Shown here: positions 7,286 to 15,674 of the stretch, piece after piece
Layout: every line of letters starts with the position of its first letter
Position numbering within the stretch: the stretch's first letter is position 1
Origin: VRUE01 sp963695835
GTDB taxonomy: Bacteria; Actinomycetota; Thermoleophilia; Solirubrobacterales; 70-9
Reading direction: 5' to 3'
NCBI GenBank assembly: GCA_963695835.1
Contig: CAVOHR010000002.1
Span: 434,001-498,000, forward strand
DNA length: 64,000 nt
Notes under the pieces: generated by a model
Told to the model about the DNA's origin: nothing
Databases searched by the model: none
Seen by the model: only the letters and a program-made list of their open reading frames with translations
Translations under genes and position numbers: made by a program

Positions 7286-9151
7286 CTACAGCCACACCGA
7301 GGCCGGCGCCCGCAGCTCCTCGCGCAGCAGGTCGATGTCGGGGGCCGGCCGTCCGCGTTCGCGCAGGATGTCGGCGTCGTGCTCGAACTCGCGCAGCAGC
7401 GCCTCGAGCCGCGGCGCGTCCCGAGGCCGCAGCGCGGCTTCGCGCGGCGTGCGGTCGCCCAGCGCCGGCAGTCGCTGGTCGGGGAAGTGAGCCAGCCAGG
7501 CCGTCTGCGAGGCCTCGGAGCCGCCGATCGCCAGCAGCTGGCCGGCACGCAGCTGCGGCATGTCCTGCGCCGGATCGATCACGAGCTGCTTGGACACGTC
7601 GGGCTCCTCCCCCAGCTCCCGCAGCAGCCCCAGGAAACGATCGAGCCGCTCGCGGGAGTTGACGTCGATCTCCAAGCCCTCCCCGAGCGGCTTGATGCGG
7701 CCGCGCAACCAGCGGCGGGGGCCCTCCGTGACGATCTCGTCGGGGTCCTCACCGCGTTCGCGCAGCATGGCACGCACCTCGGCCTCGCCGCTGGCCCGCT
7801 CGAGCTCGTCCAGCTCCCGCCCCCACCAGTCCAGCGCCTCGCCGTCGCGCTCGATATCGGGATGGTCGGCGAGGCGTTCGGCGACAACGCCGGGGTCGCC
7901 GAGACGGATGGTGGCGTTGATCAGGCACAGAGGGTCTTCGTCGGTGTTGCGGAGCTGGGGCGCCCGCCCTCGCAGCTCGCCGAGCATCGCGAGGAGCTGG
8001 GGCATGCCGGCGCCGATCACCTTGGCGGCGAACGAGGTGACCTCGGGGCTCGCCGGCTCGCCCTGGGCGGCCAGCACTCCCGGCGGCTCCTCGACCCAGC
8101 GCCCCGGGCGAGTGTCGATCGGCCCCTTGCCGCTGGCAGCGCAGGCAACGTGGCCGATCAGTTCCTCCACCACCTCCGCGATCTCGTCGGCCTCCCGCGG
8201 TCGCAGCGCGATCAGCGGGCTGACGGGGCGCCAGGTGCCGTCGAGCGCGACCAGGGCGCCGAGCAGGACCGCCCACCGCCCGGCGCCCTCGAGCTGCCGA
8301 GGCGGGATCGCCGCATAACGGCGTGTGCCGGTGAGGAGCTCCGTCAGCCACACTCCCGGCGCGGGCGTCGGGTCGACAAGCTGCCAGAGCCCGTACTCGC
8401 AGTGCTCGGTCCAGCGCTCGGCCGCCGCCGCGTCCGCCGCGGCGGTCGAGCGGCTCGAGGCAAACAGCGCCAGCGGCGCGTCCTCGTCGTCATCCTCATG
8501 CTCGCCGACGACCAGCCAGGCGTGCTCGGTGGCGGCCCCGACGAGGGCCTCGCGGGCGCCCGCCTCAGGCGCAAAGGGCTCCGCGCCCTCGAGCCACTGC
8601 TCGACGTGCTCCGCGATCGGCCCGCGCAGCCCGGGCGCCGACGCGGTGAAACGGCTCACCGCCTCTCGCAGGCCATCGAGGCGGTCGCGATCGCCGAAAC
8701 GCTCGAGCGCCCGCTCCTCCTCGGGGCGGCAGCAGTCCGACCAGGATCGACCCGACCGGCACGGGCACTCGCCGGGGACGGACTCCTCTTCGCCGGCCAG
8801 CCGCCGCCGCGCCAGCTCGAGGCCGGCGGCATGCACGTGCTGGGCGTCTTCGTCCTCGGGGCGCTCGAGCAGCTGCTCGGCGACGATCGCCTGCGACTCG
8901 GCGACGCGCCCCAGCTCGAGCAGGTGATCGGCGAGCGTCACCCGCGCCTCGACGCCGGCGAATGTCTCGAGCGCCCGGTCCAGCAGCGCCGAGGCGCGGG
9001 GTGCGTCGCCGTCGAGCTGGAAGGCGACATCGGCCGCGAGCGTCAGCGCAGGGGCGCTGCCCGGCGCCTGTGCCTCGATCCGGGCCGCGACCGCGTGAGC
9101 CTGAGCGTCGGAGCCGGCGAGCGCGAACATCCGCGAGACCCTCGCCGGCAC
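7286..9151 (-). CDS. SEC-C metal-binding domain protein (5' end probably frameshifted)
   Basis: A 621-aa protein from the GTG at 9151. A TPR-like helical N-terminus (residues 1-120) precedes the SEC-C zinc motif CPCRSGRSWSDCC (Cys 129, 131, 140, 141). A long, acidic unknown body follows, with a C-terminal DQRLPALGDRTPREAALRPRDAPRLEALLREFE segment like Xre/MbcA-type binding domains. The coding frame continues upstream of 9151 to about 9235 (QADELFGAETPPERAAAVWLERLDGDPVPARV) without a start. In another frame an ATG at 9348 opens MARSRRRKSNLSARDKRARQ, so a one-base shift near 9235 probably split one 690-aa gene. The function is unknown. Confidence 0.75.
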   Translation of the reverse strand: MPARVSRMFALAGSDAQAHAVAARIEAQAPGSAPALTLAADVAFQLDGDAPRASALLDRALETFAGVEARVTLADHLLELGRVAESQAIVAEQLLERPEDEDAQHVHAAGLELARRRLAGEEESVPGECPCRSGRSWSDCCRPEEERALERFGDRDRLDGLREAVSRFTASAPGLRGPIAEHVEQWLEGAEPFAPEAGAREALVGAATEHAWLVVGEHEDDDEDAPLALFASSRSTAAADAAAAERWTEHCEYGLWQLVDPTPAPGVWLTELLTGTRRYAAIPPRQLEGAGRWAVLLGALVALDGTWRPVSPLIALRPREADEIAEVVEELIGHVACAASGKGPIDTRPGRWVEEPPGVLAAQGEPASPEVTSFAAKVIGAGMPQLLAMLGELRGRAPQLRNTDEDPLCLINATIRLGDPGVVAERLADHPDIERDGEALDWWGRELDELERASGEAEVRAMLRERGEDPDEIVTEGPRRWLRGRIKPLGEGLEIDVNSRERLDRFLGLLRELGEEPDVSKQLVIDPAQDMPQLRAGQLLAIGGSEASQTAWLAHFPDQRLPALGDRTPREAALRPRDAPRLEALLREFEHDADILRERGRPAPDIDLLREELRAPASVWL

Positions 9152-9234
9152 GGGATCGCCGTCGAGGCGCTCCAGCCAGACCGCCGCCGCGCGCTCCGGC
9201 GGCGTCTCGGCGCCGAACAGCTCATCAGCCTGCG

Positions 9235-9348
9235 ATCCGCCTCCCGCTTGAGCTGCACTTCGCGCCGGGCCTTGCGGGCCGCCCTGGCCTGCCGGGCGCG
9301 CTTATCGCGAGCGCTGAGGTTCGACTTTCGCCGTCTGCTCCTTGCCAT
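9235..9348 (-). pseudogene. Detached N-terminus of the SEC-C gene
   Basis: From the ATG at 9348 the frame encodes MARSRRRKSNLSARDKRARQ and continues as a very basic, Arg/Lys-rich helix, then loses sense after KREADRRLM. The next frame at the same place picks up ADELFGAETPP and runs into the SEC-C protein. Basic N-terminal leaders are common in SEC-C proteins. The break could be a real mutation or a sequencing error. Confidence 0.5.
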
Positions 9349-9485
9349 CGTCCACCTACCGTCAGATCACGGGAAACGCGACGCGACGCTAGCGCCTCGT
9401 TCGCTCGGCCGCAGCCGGCGGCGCCGCTATTTGGGAAGACCCGCTGGTGGTCAGGGCGCAAAGCTGGCCGCCGCGACCAGGAGCT

Positions 9486-9917
9486 CTACTCGCTTCTCCG
9501 CGCCCAGTGCTCGTGGACAAGCTCAACCGCTTCCTCCTCGCTCAGCCCTTCGATCTCCTCGGCGCTCATGTGGAGCTCGCCGACGAGGGCGGCGATCGCC
9601 CAGGCATCGTGCTCGACCGGCGCCCCCTCGGTCTCGACGGGGCGCGAGACCGGCTCGCCGCTGCGGATCGCCTCCCAGAAGTCGGCGCGCGAGACCTCCA
9701 GCTGCTCGCGCAGGATCGTGCCGAAGCGGCCCGGGCTGATCTTCTTCGAGCGATCGTGGGAGATGTGGGCCTGAAGCATCCGTCCGTCCGGCAGCAGCTT
9801 CTCGAAGAAGATGTGTGCCTGCCTGCGGCCACCGCGCTCGCCGGCGGGAATCTGTCGCCAGCCGTCGACGCCGAGGAACTTCTCAGCGTCGGCCCAGCTG
9901 GGCGAGGTGGGCGTCAC
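9486..9917 (-). CDS. HicA-like putative toxin of a toxin-antitoxin pair
   Basis: A 143-aa protein. The central part, RRQAHIFFEKLLPDGRMLQAHISHDRSKKISPGRFGTILREQLEVSRADFWEAI, follows the HicA pattern (basic strand with His, then 'K.I..G....IL...lt...F'), a dsRBD-like mRNA interferase fold. The acidic C-terminal tail (about 55 residues) is longer than in HicA. It overlaps the upstream gene by 4 bp (ATGA), and that gene is a Phd/RelB-like antitoxin, as expected for a TA operon. Toxin activity is inferred from the pattern and the context. Confidence 0.6.
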   Translation of the reverse strand: MTPTSPSWADAEKFLGVDGWRQIPAGERGGRRQAHIFFEKLLPDGRMLQAHISHDRSKKISPGRFGTILREQLEVSRADFWEAIRSGEPVSRPVETEGAPVEHDAWAIAALVGELHMSAEEIEGLSEEEAVELVHEHWARRSE

Positions 9918-10387
9918 GCCGGCTGCGGAGCCCGAATCCCCTCGGGCGGCGCCGCCGGGGAGAAGAGCGAGTGCCGCTCCTCGGGGGCGGTGAGCGCGAA
10001 CTTCAGCAGGTAGGCGAGCTGGCCGCGCCGGTCGGTCTGCATGTAGAAGTCGAGGCGATCGAGAAAGTCCTCGGTCTGTTCGCCGACCAGCTCGATCAGG
10101 TCCTTGAGGGCATCCTCGTAGCTCTCGCCGCCGGCGATCAGACCCAGCTCCCGCAGGCGGATGACGAATTCCCCATCCGAGACGCTGACCCGGGGGCGGA
10201 AGGAGAAACCCTCGAGCAGCATCGTCAGATCCTCGACGGAAACCAGCACCGCCTGCTCCTTGCCGCGATGGCGATCGATCAGCTGTGGGCGATGGGCATG
10301 GACTGCCTGATCCATCAGATTTGAAAGGCGCGCCTTCGCCTGGGCGAAGGCCTCATGCTCCAGATAGACAGTCGCCGTGTCGCTCAT
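9914..10387 (-). CDS. Phd/YefM-type antitoxin with C-terminal extension
   Basis: A 157-aa protein. The first about 65 residues, VYLEHEAFAQAKARLSNLMDQAVHAHRPQLIDRHRGKEQAVLVSVEDLTMLL, have the Phd/YefM antitoxin layout (strand, helix, 'V.I.r.g...v.is..dl'). The rest (FVIRLRELGLIAGGESYEDALKDLIELVGEQTEDFLDRLDFYM) looks like a HicB-type partner-binding module. It is first in the operon, with the putative HicA-like toxin downstream and overlapping. Autoregulation at the region upstream of 10387 is expected for the class. Confidence 0.65.
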   Translation of the reverse strand: MSDTATVYLEHEAFAQAKARLSNLMDQAVHAHRPQLIDRHRGKEQAVLVSVEDLTMLLEGFSFRPRVSVSDGEFVIRLRELGLIAGGESYEDALKDLIELVGEQTEDFLDRLDFYMQTDRRGQLAYLLKFALTAPEERHSLFSPAAPPEGIRAPQPA

Positions 10388-10482
10388 CCGGTGCGGATTC
10401 TACACCAGGTGACCAATCTGGTCAAATTGGTCACTGGTGCTACCGTTAACCATCGCCCTGAGCCTCGCCGCTCCGAAGATCC

Positions 10483-10581
10483 CCGTCGCATCATGTGCCC
10501 GTAGGTGCGCAGCGTGAAGGCCGGATCGACGTGACCGAGCTGGTAGGTCACCGAGGCGGGATCCTCGCCGCGATGACGATG
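10483..10581 (-). pseudogene. Remnant of a tyrosine recombinase C-terminus
   Basis: The minus strand encodes GEDPASVTYQLGHVDPAFTL followed by RTYGHMMRR, the signature end of a tyrosine integrase: the LGH box and the Tyr nucleophile region. Nothing upstream in frame resembles the rest of the enzyme, and the frame decays into unrelated residues. It sits about 115 bp outside the left attachment repeat of the tRNA-His element, so it is probably debris of an earlier integration at the same tRNA. Confidence 0.65.
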
Positions 10582-10691
10582 ACCAGTGGATAGCGCCCAG
10601 AGGTCCATTCCAACCGATGACCGCCCTCGCGGGCACCGGTGCCCAAACAAGGCAACTCGTTATTCGACAAAAAATGCTGATTTGCAGGGAA

Positions 10692-10740
10692 TTAGGGGTG
10701 GACGACCGGATTCGAACCGGCGACCGCCTGGACCACAACC
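10692..10740. repeat. Left attachment site (49-bp direct repeat, displaced tRNA-His 3' half)
   Basis: This 49-bp stretch is identical to 28346-28394. It covers the 3' half of tRNA-His on the minus strand, from the anticodon loop (ccacaacc) to the acceptor end (ggtggacg), plus TTAGG. After it the tRNA sequence stops abruptly (gccgcc...). It marks the displaced chromosomal end of the tRNA after integration. Confidence 0.9.
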
Positions 10741-10833
10741 GCCGCCGGGCGCTTCTGACGCGGGCAATCCCGCTCCCCCAGCCAAGGGCCGCCGCTCTGG
10801 GTTCGGTCAGGTGCCCTCAGTTCAGTACTTCGG

Positions 10834-11229
10834 CTAGTACCTCGGCAGCCTCAACCAAGCGCCTTCGCGGGTGGGCAGGCCGTGGCAGCTACGTGGTGGA
10901 GGGGGGTAGGGAACCTGCGCGTGTGGGGCCCCCAGCGCGCGGAAGGGGTGGGGCGGGGGAGCCTGGCGTAGCCGTCGACGTGGACCAATCCGCGCTTGCA
11001 CTGCGCTGTGAAAGAGCTGACGTTGCTCTTCGAATGCGGTCATGCCGCTCTCGACGATTGCAAGTTCTGCGGCCAGCTCGTAGTGAGGAACGTGGCTGAT
11101 CGGCAGGTTGGCGGCGAGCAGCAGTACCTCGCGCGCGACCTGGTGCGCTCTGCGTCGAGCGCCGGTGGGGCGGGGGCCACCCGCGTTGACACAGCCGACG
11201 CCTGGGAGGTGACTCGCCCCGACATGCAC
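10834..11229 (-). CDS. Hypothetical protein at the left end of the element
   Basis: A 131-aa reading frame starting 15 bp after the stop of the small zinc-ribbon gene, so it would be the last gene of the leftward operon. The middle (REVLLLAANLPISHVPHYELAAELAIVESGMTAFEEQRQLFHSAVQ) has the strong third-position G/C bias of real genes here. The last 50 residues are Pro/Arg-rich and less convincing. No known domain is recognised. It could be truncated or extend only by chance. Confidence 0.4.
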   Translation of the reverse strand: MHVGASHLPGVGCVNAGGPRPTGARRRAHQVAREVLLLAANLPISHVPHYELAAELAIVESGMTAFEEQRQLFHSAVQARIGPRRRLRQAPPPHPFRALGAPHAQVPYPPPPRSCHGLPTREGAWLRLPRY

Positions 11230-11244
11230 GGGTTCTCGCGCTCG

Positions 11245-11436
11245 CTACCGCCAGTCTTCGATGTCGAGGTTGTGCTCGCCCCAGAGGGCGGCGCAGTCGG
11301 CACAGCGGATGAAGCCGTCGAACTGCTGGTACTCGTCCGCGTCCATCGTTCCGCAGTCGAAGCAGAACCAGGTCGCAACGTCCCCCCAATCGACCGGCTC
11401 TCCGGCCGGGTTCCTGATCGGCTCGACGTGCGTCAC
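11245..11436 (-). CDS. Small zinc-ribbon-like protein
   Basis: A 63-aa protein from a GTG that overlaps the integrase stop (GTGA). It contains two CxxC knuckles, WFCFDCG and IRCADCA, spaced 21 residues apart as in a zinc ribbon, and an acidic tail (GEHNLDIEDWR). It is probably translationally coupled to the integrase. The role in the element is unknown; small zinc ribbons often bind nucleic acid. Confidence 0.65.
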   Translation of the reverse strand: MTHVEPIRNPAGEPVDWGDVATWFCFDCGTMDADEYQQFDGFIRCADCAALWGEHNLDIEDWR

Positions 11437-12611
11437 CGCGTGATCGGCTCCGAATCCAGGCGAGGGACTGCTGGCTTCGCGAACGCCTGCTCGACCCACG
11501 CCGCCTCGTGCTCGCTCGGCGCGTAGTCGGCGTAGATCAGCGTCGTCTTGAGGTCGCGGTGACCCATCCACTCTTGGAGGGTCCGCATCGGGACGCCGGC
11601 GCCAGCCATCCTGGTTCCGAAAGTGTGTCTGAGGTCGTGGAAGCGGACCTCGCGCACCTGCGCTCGCCGCAGCGCCGCCTTGAAGCGTTTGAGCAGCCGG
11701 GAGCGGTCGAGCGGGGTTCCGAGCACCGGGTGAGGGAACACCAGATCGTCGTCGCCCTGATAGCTGGACGTCTGGTAGTGACGGTCGAGGTCCCCAGCTA
11801 CGCGATCAGCGAGCGGCACCGATCGGCTGGACCGCCTCGACTTCGGCGTTCCGTACTCGCCTCGCACCCAGTTGCGGCGTACACGGACGCGCGCCGCCGT
11901 CCAGTCGATGTCGCGCCAACGGAGCCCGAGTAGCTCGCCCTGCCGCAGGCCGGTCATCGCCGCCGTCAGGTAGAGCACCCGCAAGGTGGGACCGAGCGTG
12001 TCGTCCGCCTCAGCCGTGAGCAGCGCCTCGAGGTCGGCGTCATCGAGGAAGCGAATGTCACCGTTGGGCTCCGGCCTCTCCGGCTTCTCGATCTGCTTCA
12101 CGGGGTTCTCCGCGGCCCAGCCCTTACGGATGGCGAACTCGAAGAGCGAGTGCAGGACCGAGAGGTAGTTGAGGACGGACTTCGTGCTGAGCCCGTCGCG
12201 GCGTTTCGCGGTGACGAACGCTTCGATGTCGCGAGCCTCGATGCGGTCGAGAGACCGGCCGCGGAAGTACGGGCCGAGATGAACGCGAACGGCTGACTCG
12301 ATGTTCTCCACGGTGGACGCCTTGCGGCCGAGCGCTTCCCGGTCCGCGACCAAGCGCTCCCCGGCGAGCTGGACGTCGACCCGCTCACTGATCGGGGCTC
12401 GCGCCTCGTCCGCCAGCTTCCGCAGAACCTTCTCCGCTTCTGCGCGGGTCAGGCCGCGAGTGCCGCCGGGTGCCCGCTTGGGTCCGATCTTCCGCTTGAG
12501 CTGCCGCCCGTCGACGTAGATCTTGCCGTACCAGGCCTCGTCGCCGGCCTTGCTCGTGCGAACGAAGATGTGCCCTGACCCGGGCGCCCTTCGCGTCTTG
12601 CGCTTCGCCAT
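11433..12611 (-). CDS. int: Tyrosine recombinase (integrase) of the tRNA-His element
   Basis: A 392-aa site-specific recombinase. The N-terminal arm-binding AP2-like region is GSGHIFVRTSKAGDEAWYGKIYVDG; a SAM-like core-binding domain spans about residues 80-180; the catalytic domain has the Arg in MTGLRQGELLGLRW, HDLRHTFGT (His and Arg), GHRDLKTTLIYADY (His and Tyr nucleophile). It lies about 0.7 kb from the left attachment site, the usual place. It is preceded by an excisionase gene 220 bp upstream and overlapped at its end by the zinc-ribbon gene. Integration into tRNA-His is inferred from position. Confidence 0.95.
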   Translation of the reverse strand: MAKRKTRRAPGSGHIFVRTSKAGDEAWYGKIYVDGRQLKRKIGPKRAPGGTRGLTRAEAEKVLRKLADEARAPISERVDVQLAGERLVADREALGRKASTVENIESAVRVHLGPYFRGRSLDRIEARDIEAFVTAKRRDGLSTKSVLNYLSVLHSLFEFAIRKGWAAENPVKQIEKPERPEPNGDIRFLDDADLEALLTAEADDTLGPTLRVLYLTAAMTGLRQGELLGLRWRDIDWTAARVRVRRNWVRGEYGTPKSRRSSRSVPLADRVAGDLDRHYQTSSYQGDDDLVFPHPVLGTPLDRSRLLKRFKAALRRAQVREVRFHDLRHTFGTRMAGAGVPMRTLQEWMGHRDLKTTLIYADYAPSEHEAAWVEQAFAKPAVPRLDSEPITR

Positions 12612-12831
12612 CCGCTACCTCCTTCGGGTTGCGCGCCGAAGGAATGGGCTGGCGAGGGTCGCGAGCTGAGTAGCCTGCGAACTGCGCCGGGGGCCTGATC
12701 TCCCTCGGAGCCACGGGGTCGGCCATTCGCGTGGCGCGGCCCCGCTTTGTTGACGCCGCGATCTTACCTCCGGAACGGCCGAAAAGCGAGCCTCGGAGTA
12801 CCCGTCGCAGTACCGCACGCCCGCATTCCGC

Positions 12832-13113
12832 TTACTCATGCGGAAAACCGCCTGGTCCGGAGCCGGGCGCGTACTTCCGGTAGACGGTCGGGCCGCGCTC
12901 CAAGTCGGCGACCCACTGGTCGATCGCGTCACGTCGGTAGCGGTAGTAGCGACCGAGCTTGACGTGCGGAATCCGACCCGCGCGAGTCTCGGCGTAGACC
13001 CAGGACTTCGGCACCGCCAGCCGCTCTGCCGTCTCCTCGGCGGTCATGAGCCGGCCCGGGGCAGCGACGGCCACCGCAGTCGAGGCGCCGCCGTTGTGCC
13101 GCTCGGCGCTCAC
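12832..13113 (-). CDS. xis: Excisionase-type HTH protein
   Basis: A 93-aa MerR-like winged-helix protein: LMTAEETAERLAVPKSWVYAETRAGRIPHVKLGRYYRYRRDAIDQWVADLERG. This is the excisionase/DNA-binding family found before actinobacterial integrases. It starts at a GTG overlapping the previous stop by 4 bp (GTGA), so it belongs to the leftward operon, and it precedes the integrase gene. It should bend attachment-site DNA and direct excision. Confidence 0.85.
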   Translation of the reverse strand: MSAERHNGGASTAVAVAAPGRLMTAEETAERLAVPKSWVYAETRAGRIPHVKLGRYYRYRRDAIDQWVADLERGPTVYRKYAPGSGPGGFPHE

Positions 13114-13331
13114 CTGGCGACCTCGAACTCGGCGAGCCAATGCTCGCGCCACGCGCGGATCGCCGCCTCGGCCCGCTCCCGATCGCCGGCCGCGATGGCG
13201 GCGTCGACCTCGGCTCCGAGGCCGCCGTAGGCGATCTCGATCGACTCCCGCGTCGGCGCCGGCAGGCGGGCGTACCCGGCGTTGACGCGCCTCACCGCAG
13301 CGGCCAGCTCCTCGCGGACGCTGGGTGTCAT
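13110..13331 (-). CDS. Small helical hypothetical protein
   Basis: A 73-aa, mostly helical protein (SVREELAAAVRRVNAGYARLP...IAAGDRERAEAAIRAWREHWLAEFEVAR) with no recognised family. It overlaps the upstream winged-helix gene (ATGA) and the downstream excisionase gene (GTGA), which is the main support for it being real. It may be a small regulatory or partner protein of the replication/integration module. Confidence 0.6.
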   Translation of the reverse strand: MTPSVREELAAAVRRVNAGYARLPAPTRESIEIAYGGLGAEVDAAIAAGDRERAEAAIRAWREHWLAEFEVAR

Positions 13332-13618
13332 CGCCTTCCCCGGTCGGGCAGCGTGTAGCGGTTGCGCTCGTTGGGGCACCGATGGACCGTGAGCAGGCCC
13401 TCGCGCTCGAGCCGATCGACGAGGCGGACCACGGCGCCGCGATGCAGCTTCGCTCGGGCGGCCAGCTCCGAGATCGAAGGATCGACGCGGCCGGCGTCGA
13501 TGAAGGCGGCGACGAGGACCAGCACCTTGCGCCGCTTCGCTCCCTCGACCGGCGGCGCCAGCGCGCGGCGGGCGTTCGGGCCGAGCTGCGCTGCGCTCCT
13601 CACGTCGGGCCCCGTCAT
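13328..13618 (-). CDS. Winged-helix DNA-binding protein
   Basis: A 96-aa protein with a clear MarR-like winged helix: VLVLVAAFIDAGRVDPSISELAARAKLHRGAVVRLVDRLEREGLLTVHRC, followed by a short wing (NERNRYTLPDRG). It overlaps the RepA-like gene upstream and the 73-aa gene downstream by 4 bp each. Within the element operon it could be a copy-number or transcription regulator. Confidence 0.75.
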   Translation of the reverse strand: MTGPDVRSAAQLGPNARRALAPPVEGAKRRKVLVLVAAFIDAGRVDPSISELAARAKLHRGAVVRLVDRLEREGLLTVHRCPNERNRYTLPDRGRR

Positions 13619-14946
13619 CCCGCCACCGCCTCGATCGCCTTGCAGTACCGGCAGCTCTCGACCGGCGAATCGGGGTGGCTGGTGCAGCCCCTTCGGTCGC
13701 CCTTGCCGTCCCCAGCCGGCGGGACTTTCTGCCCGTCGGGGGCAGCATCCGGCGCCGAATCCGATTCGATGCTGCCCCCCTTTAGGGGGAGGGCAGCATC
13801 GGAATCGTCTATGCCGCCCTCCAGCGGGGCAGCATTTGGGGCAGCATTTCGGTGGTAGCGATACGGGTCGCCTTTCTTGCCCTTGCCGACTCGGCTGAGG
13901 TCATGGTCGCCGACCATCTCGCGGAGCGGCCCGCTGATCTTGCGCTTGTCGAGGCCAACCAGCGTTGCCAGCTCATCCTCCGTCGCCCCCGGTGGCTCGA
14001 TCGGCGCGGCCGACAGCAGGCGCTCGCGGATGCCGAGGAGGTCCGAGCCGGCGCGGCCCTCAGCCTCTCCGACGACGCGCCAGGTGCCGTCCTGGCGGCC
14101 GTAGTCGATCACGAGCACGTCTGGGGTCTGTGGCCAGCGGGAGAGCGCCACGATGCGTCTGTGCGACGGAGGCGCTTCCTCGCCCAGCCGCTCGTACTCC
14201 AGGAGGACATCGACAGCACCGGCGATTGCTCCTGATCCACGTACGCCGGTGCCGTGGTTCGCCCCGATCGACTTCCGCTGGTGGTGGACGATCAGCACTG
14301 CCAAGCCGGCGCGGCAGGCCTCGTCGAGCACGGCGAAGACGGCTTGAGCCGTTCCGGCGTCGTTCTCGCGATCGCCATCGAGCGCCGCCCAGAAGGCGAG
14401 CGAGTCCAACACGAGGAGGCTCGCACCGACGCTCTGCGCCTCTACGGTGGCCATCGCGATCAGCTCGGGCCAACTCGGCTTAGGCCAGCAGGCGTCGCGG
14501 TTCAGGACGCGGACGCGGCCCGTTGGCAATCCGTGCAGCTTCGGGGCGAGCGTTCCGTCGCCCTCCTCGCTCGCCAGCAGGACCGTCCCCCCGCGTACGG
14601 TGCGGCCGAGGAACGATCCCGCGTCGGCTGCAATCGCCTCAACCAGCGCAGAGATCAGGGTCGTCTTCCCGGCCTTCGGCAGGCCCGCGACGATCGTCTT
14701 CGTGCCTGGCGCGAGATACCCCTCGAGGATCCAGTCAGGGTCGGTCGGTGTAGCGGCGGCTATCTCGTCGGCCCATCGCCACTGAAGCCCTCGCTCGCCC
14801 TCCGGCAGGCTCGTCGCGAGCTGGCTCCCGTTCAGGTCCGCCTCGTCGATCCCCATCTCGCCGAGATCCGGAGGGGGCGCGGGTTGCACACCGGGGTCGG
14901 CGTCGAGGAGTGCTTGAAGCTCCCGACTGGTGGCCGAGTCGCTCAC
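13615..14946 (-). CDS. RepA-like AAA/RecA-fold ATPase
   Basis: A 443-aa protein from the GTG at 14946. The RecA-type core has Walker A GLPKAGKTTLISALV, the ASEEGDG segment, Walker B SLLVLDSLAFW, and VLIVHHQRKS (sensor His), all as in hexameric RepA/KaiC-like helicases of plasmids and phages. The C-terminal part holds a winged-helix-like region (ATEDELATLVGLDKRKISGPLREMVGDHDLSRVG) and a Cys/His tail (CTSHPDSPVESCRYC). Likely role: loading or unwinding at the element origin. It overlaps the gene upstream (GTGA) and downstream (ATGA). Confidence 0.85.
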   Translation of the reverse strand: MSDSATSRELQALLDADPGVQPAPPPDLGEMGIDEADLNGSQLATSLPEGERGLQWRWADEIAAATPTDPDWILEGYLAPGTKTIVAGLPKAGKTTLISALVEAIAADAGSFLGRTVRGGTVLLASEEGDGTLAPKLHGLPTGRVRVLNRDACWPKPSWPELIAMATVEAQSVGASLLVLDSLAFWAALDGDRENDAGTAQAVFAVLDEACRAGLAVLIVHHQRKSIGANHGTGVRGSGAIAGAVDVLLEYERLGEEAPPSHRRIVALSRWPQTPDVLVIDYGRQDGTWRVVGEAEGRAGSDLLGIRERLLSAAPIEPPGATEDELATLVGLDKRKISGPLREMVGDHDLSRVGKGKKGDPYRYHRNAAPNAAPLEGGIDDSDAALPLKGGSIESDSAPDAAPDGQKVPPAGDGKGDRRGCTSHPDSPVESCRYCKAIEAVAG

Positions 14947-15674
14947 TCGTCCTCCTCGGCTGGCGTCGGCGGGTGGAGCGCGACCTGGAGCCAAAACTCC
15001 AGAAGGCCGGCCAGTGCGTAGCGGCGGCCGTGGCCGCGGAAGCGGAGCACGGGATCGGTGAGGCGTACGCCGCCGGGGAGCAGTACGGGCGCGATGATCA
15101 GGCCAGCTGGTGCGGCGAAGGCGCATGCGTCAACGAAGTCGCGGACGGCGATCTCCGTGGGCAGGTGGGCGGCCGGCTCCACGACCAGGGCGACGAACGC
15201 GAGGTCGCAGCCGGCGTCGGTGAGCAGCGTGAGAAGTTCGCGCGGGGCCTCGTCCGAGATAACCCACTCGACTGGCACCTCGCGCAGCCTCTCTGGCAGC
15301 ACAACGGGAACCGCGTCGGCCAGGACACCGGGAAGGTTCGGGCGCCGGCGAACCGTGCCGTCGTCGGCGACGTGGAAGAGCAAGGACGCGAGCGCCAGGC
15401 CGGTCTCGAAGCCGACGACGACGATCGCGGTCTGGCCGTCCTCGCCGACAGGCCACCACGCCGCCGGCCTCTCGTCGCCGATCCACGGTTCGGCCTCGCC
15501 GTCGACCGCAGTGTGCCAAGCCGCCGTCGAGCCGTCCGCGCGCTTGCAGGGAATCTGGAACGCATGATCGTTGACGCGCCGCAGCGCCCCGGCCTCGACG
15601 AGTGCGGCGAGCAGGTCGAGGTCTACGCCGGCGGCTTGCAGACGCGCGGTCACCGAGGCCGAGAGGCTGGTCAT
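14943..15674 (-). CDS. Hypothetical protein of replication module
   Basis: A 243-aa protein beginning MTSLSASVTARLQAAGVDLDLLAALVEAGAL. The layout, with CKRADGSTAAWHTAVDGEAEPWIGDERPAAWWPVGEDGQTAIVVVGFETGLALASLLF, resembles the zinc-less front end and Toprim-like 'VVGFETGLAL' region of phage primase-helicase partners, but metal-binding acidic motifs are not clear. It is directly upstream of the RepA-like ATPase (4-bp overlap), which suggests a primase or loader role. I give that as inference only. Confidence 0.65.
   Translation of the reverse strand: MTSLSASVTARLQAAGVDLDLLAALVEAGALRRVNDHAFQIPCKRADGSTAAWHTAVDGEAEPWIGDERPAAWWPVGEDGQTAIVVVGFETGLALASLLFHVADDGTVRRRPNLPGVLADAVPVVLPERLREVPVEWVISDEAPRELLTLLTDAGCDLAFVALVVEPAAHLPTEIAVRDFVDACAFAAPAGLIIAPVLLPGGVRLTDPVLRFRGHGRRYALAGLLEFWLQVALHPPTPAEEDE

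Noticed and set aside
10697..10740. A second functional tRNA-His gene
   Set aside because: Only the 3' half from the anticodon loop is present; the 5' half and acceptor partner are missing, so it is an attachment-site remnant.
13332..13748. N-terminal extensions of element genes by long upstream open frames
   Set aside because: The Arg-rich upstream parts are antisense or off-frame shadows; the 4-bp overlapping ATG/GTG starts give proteins with normal composition.
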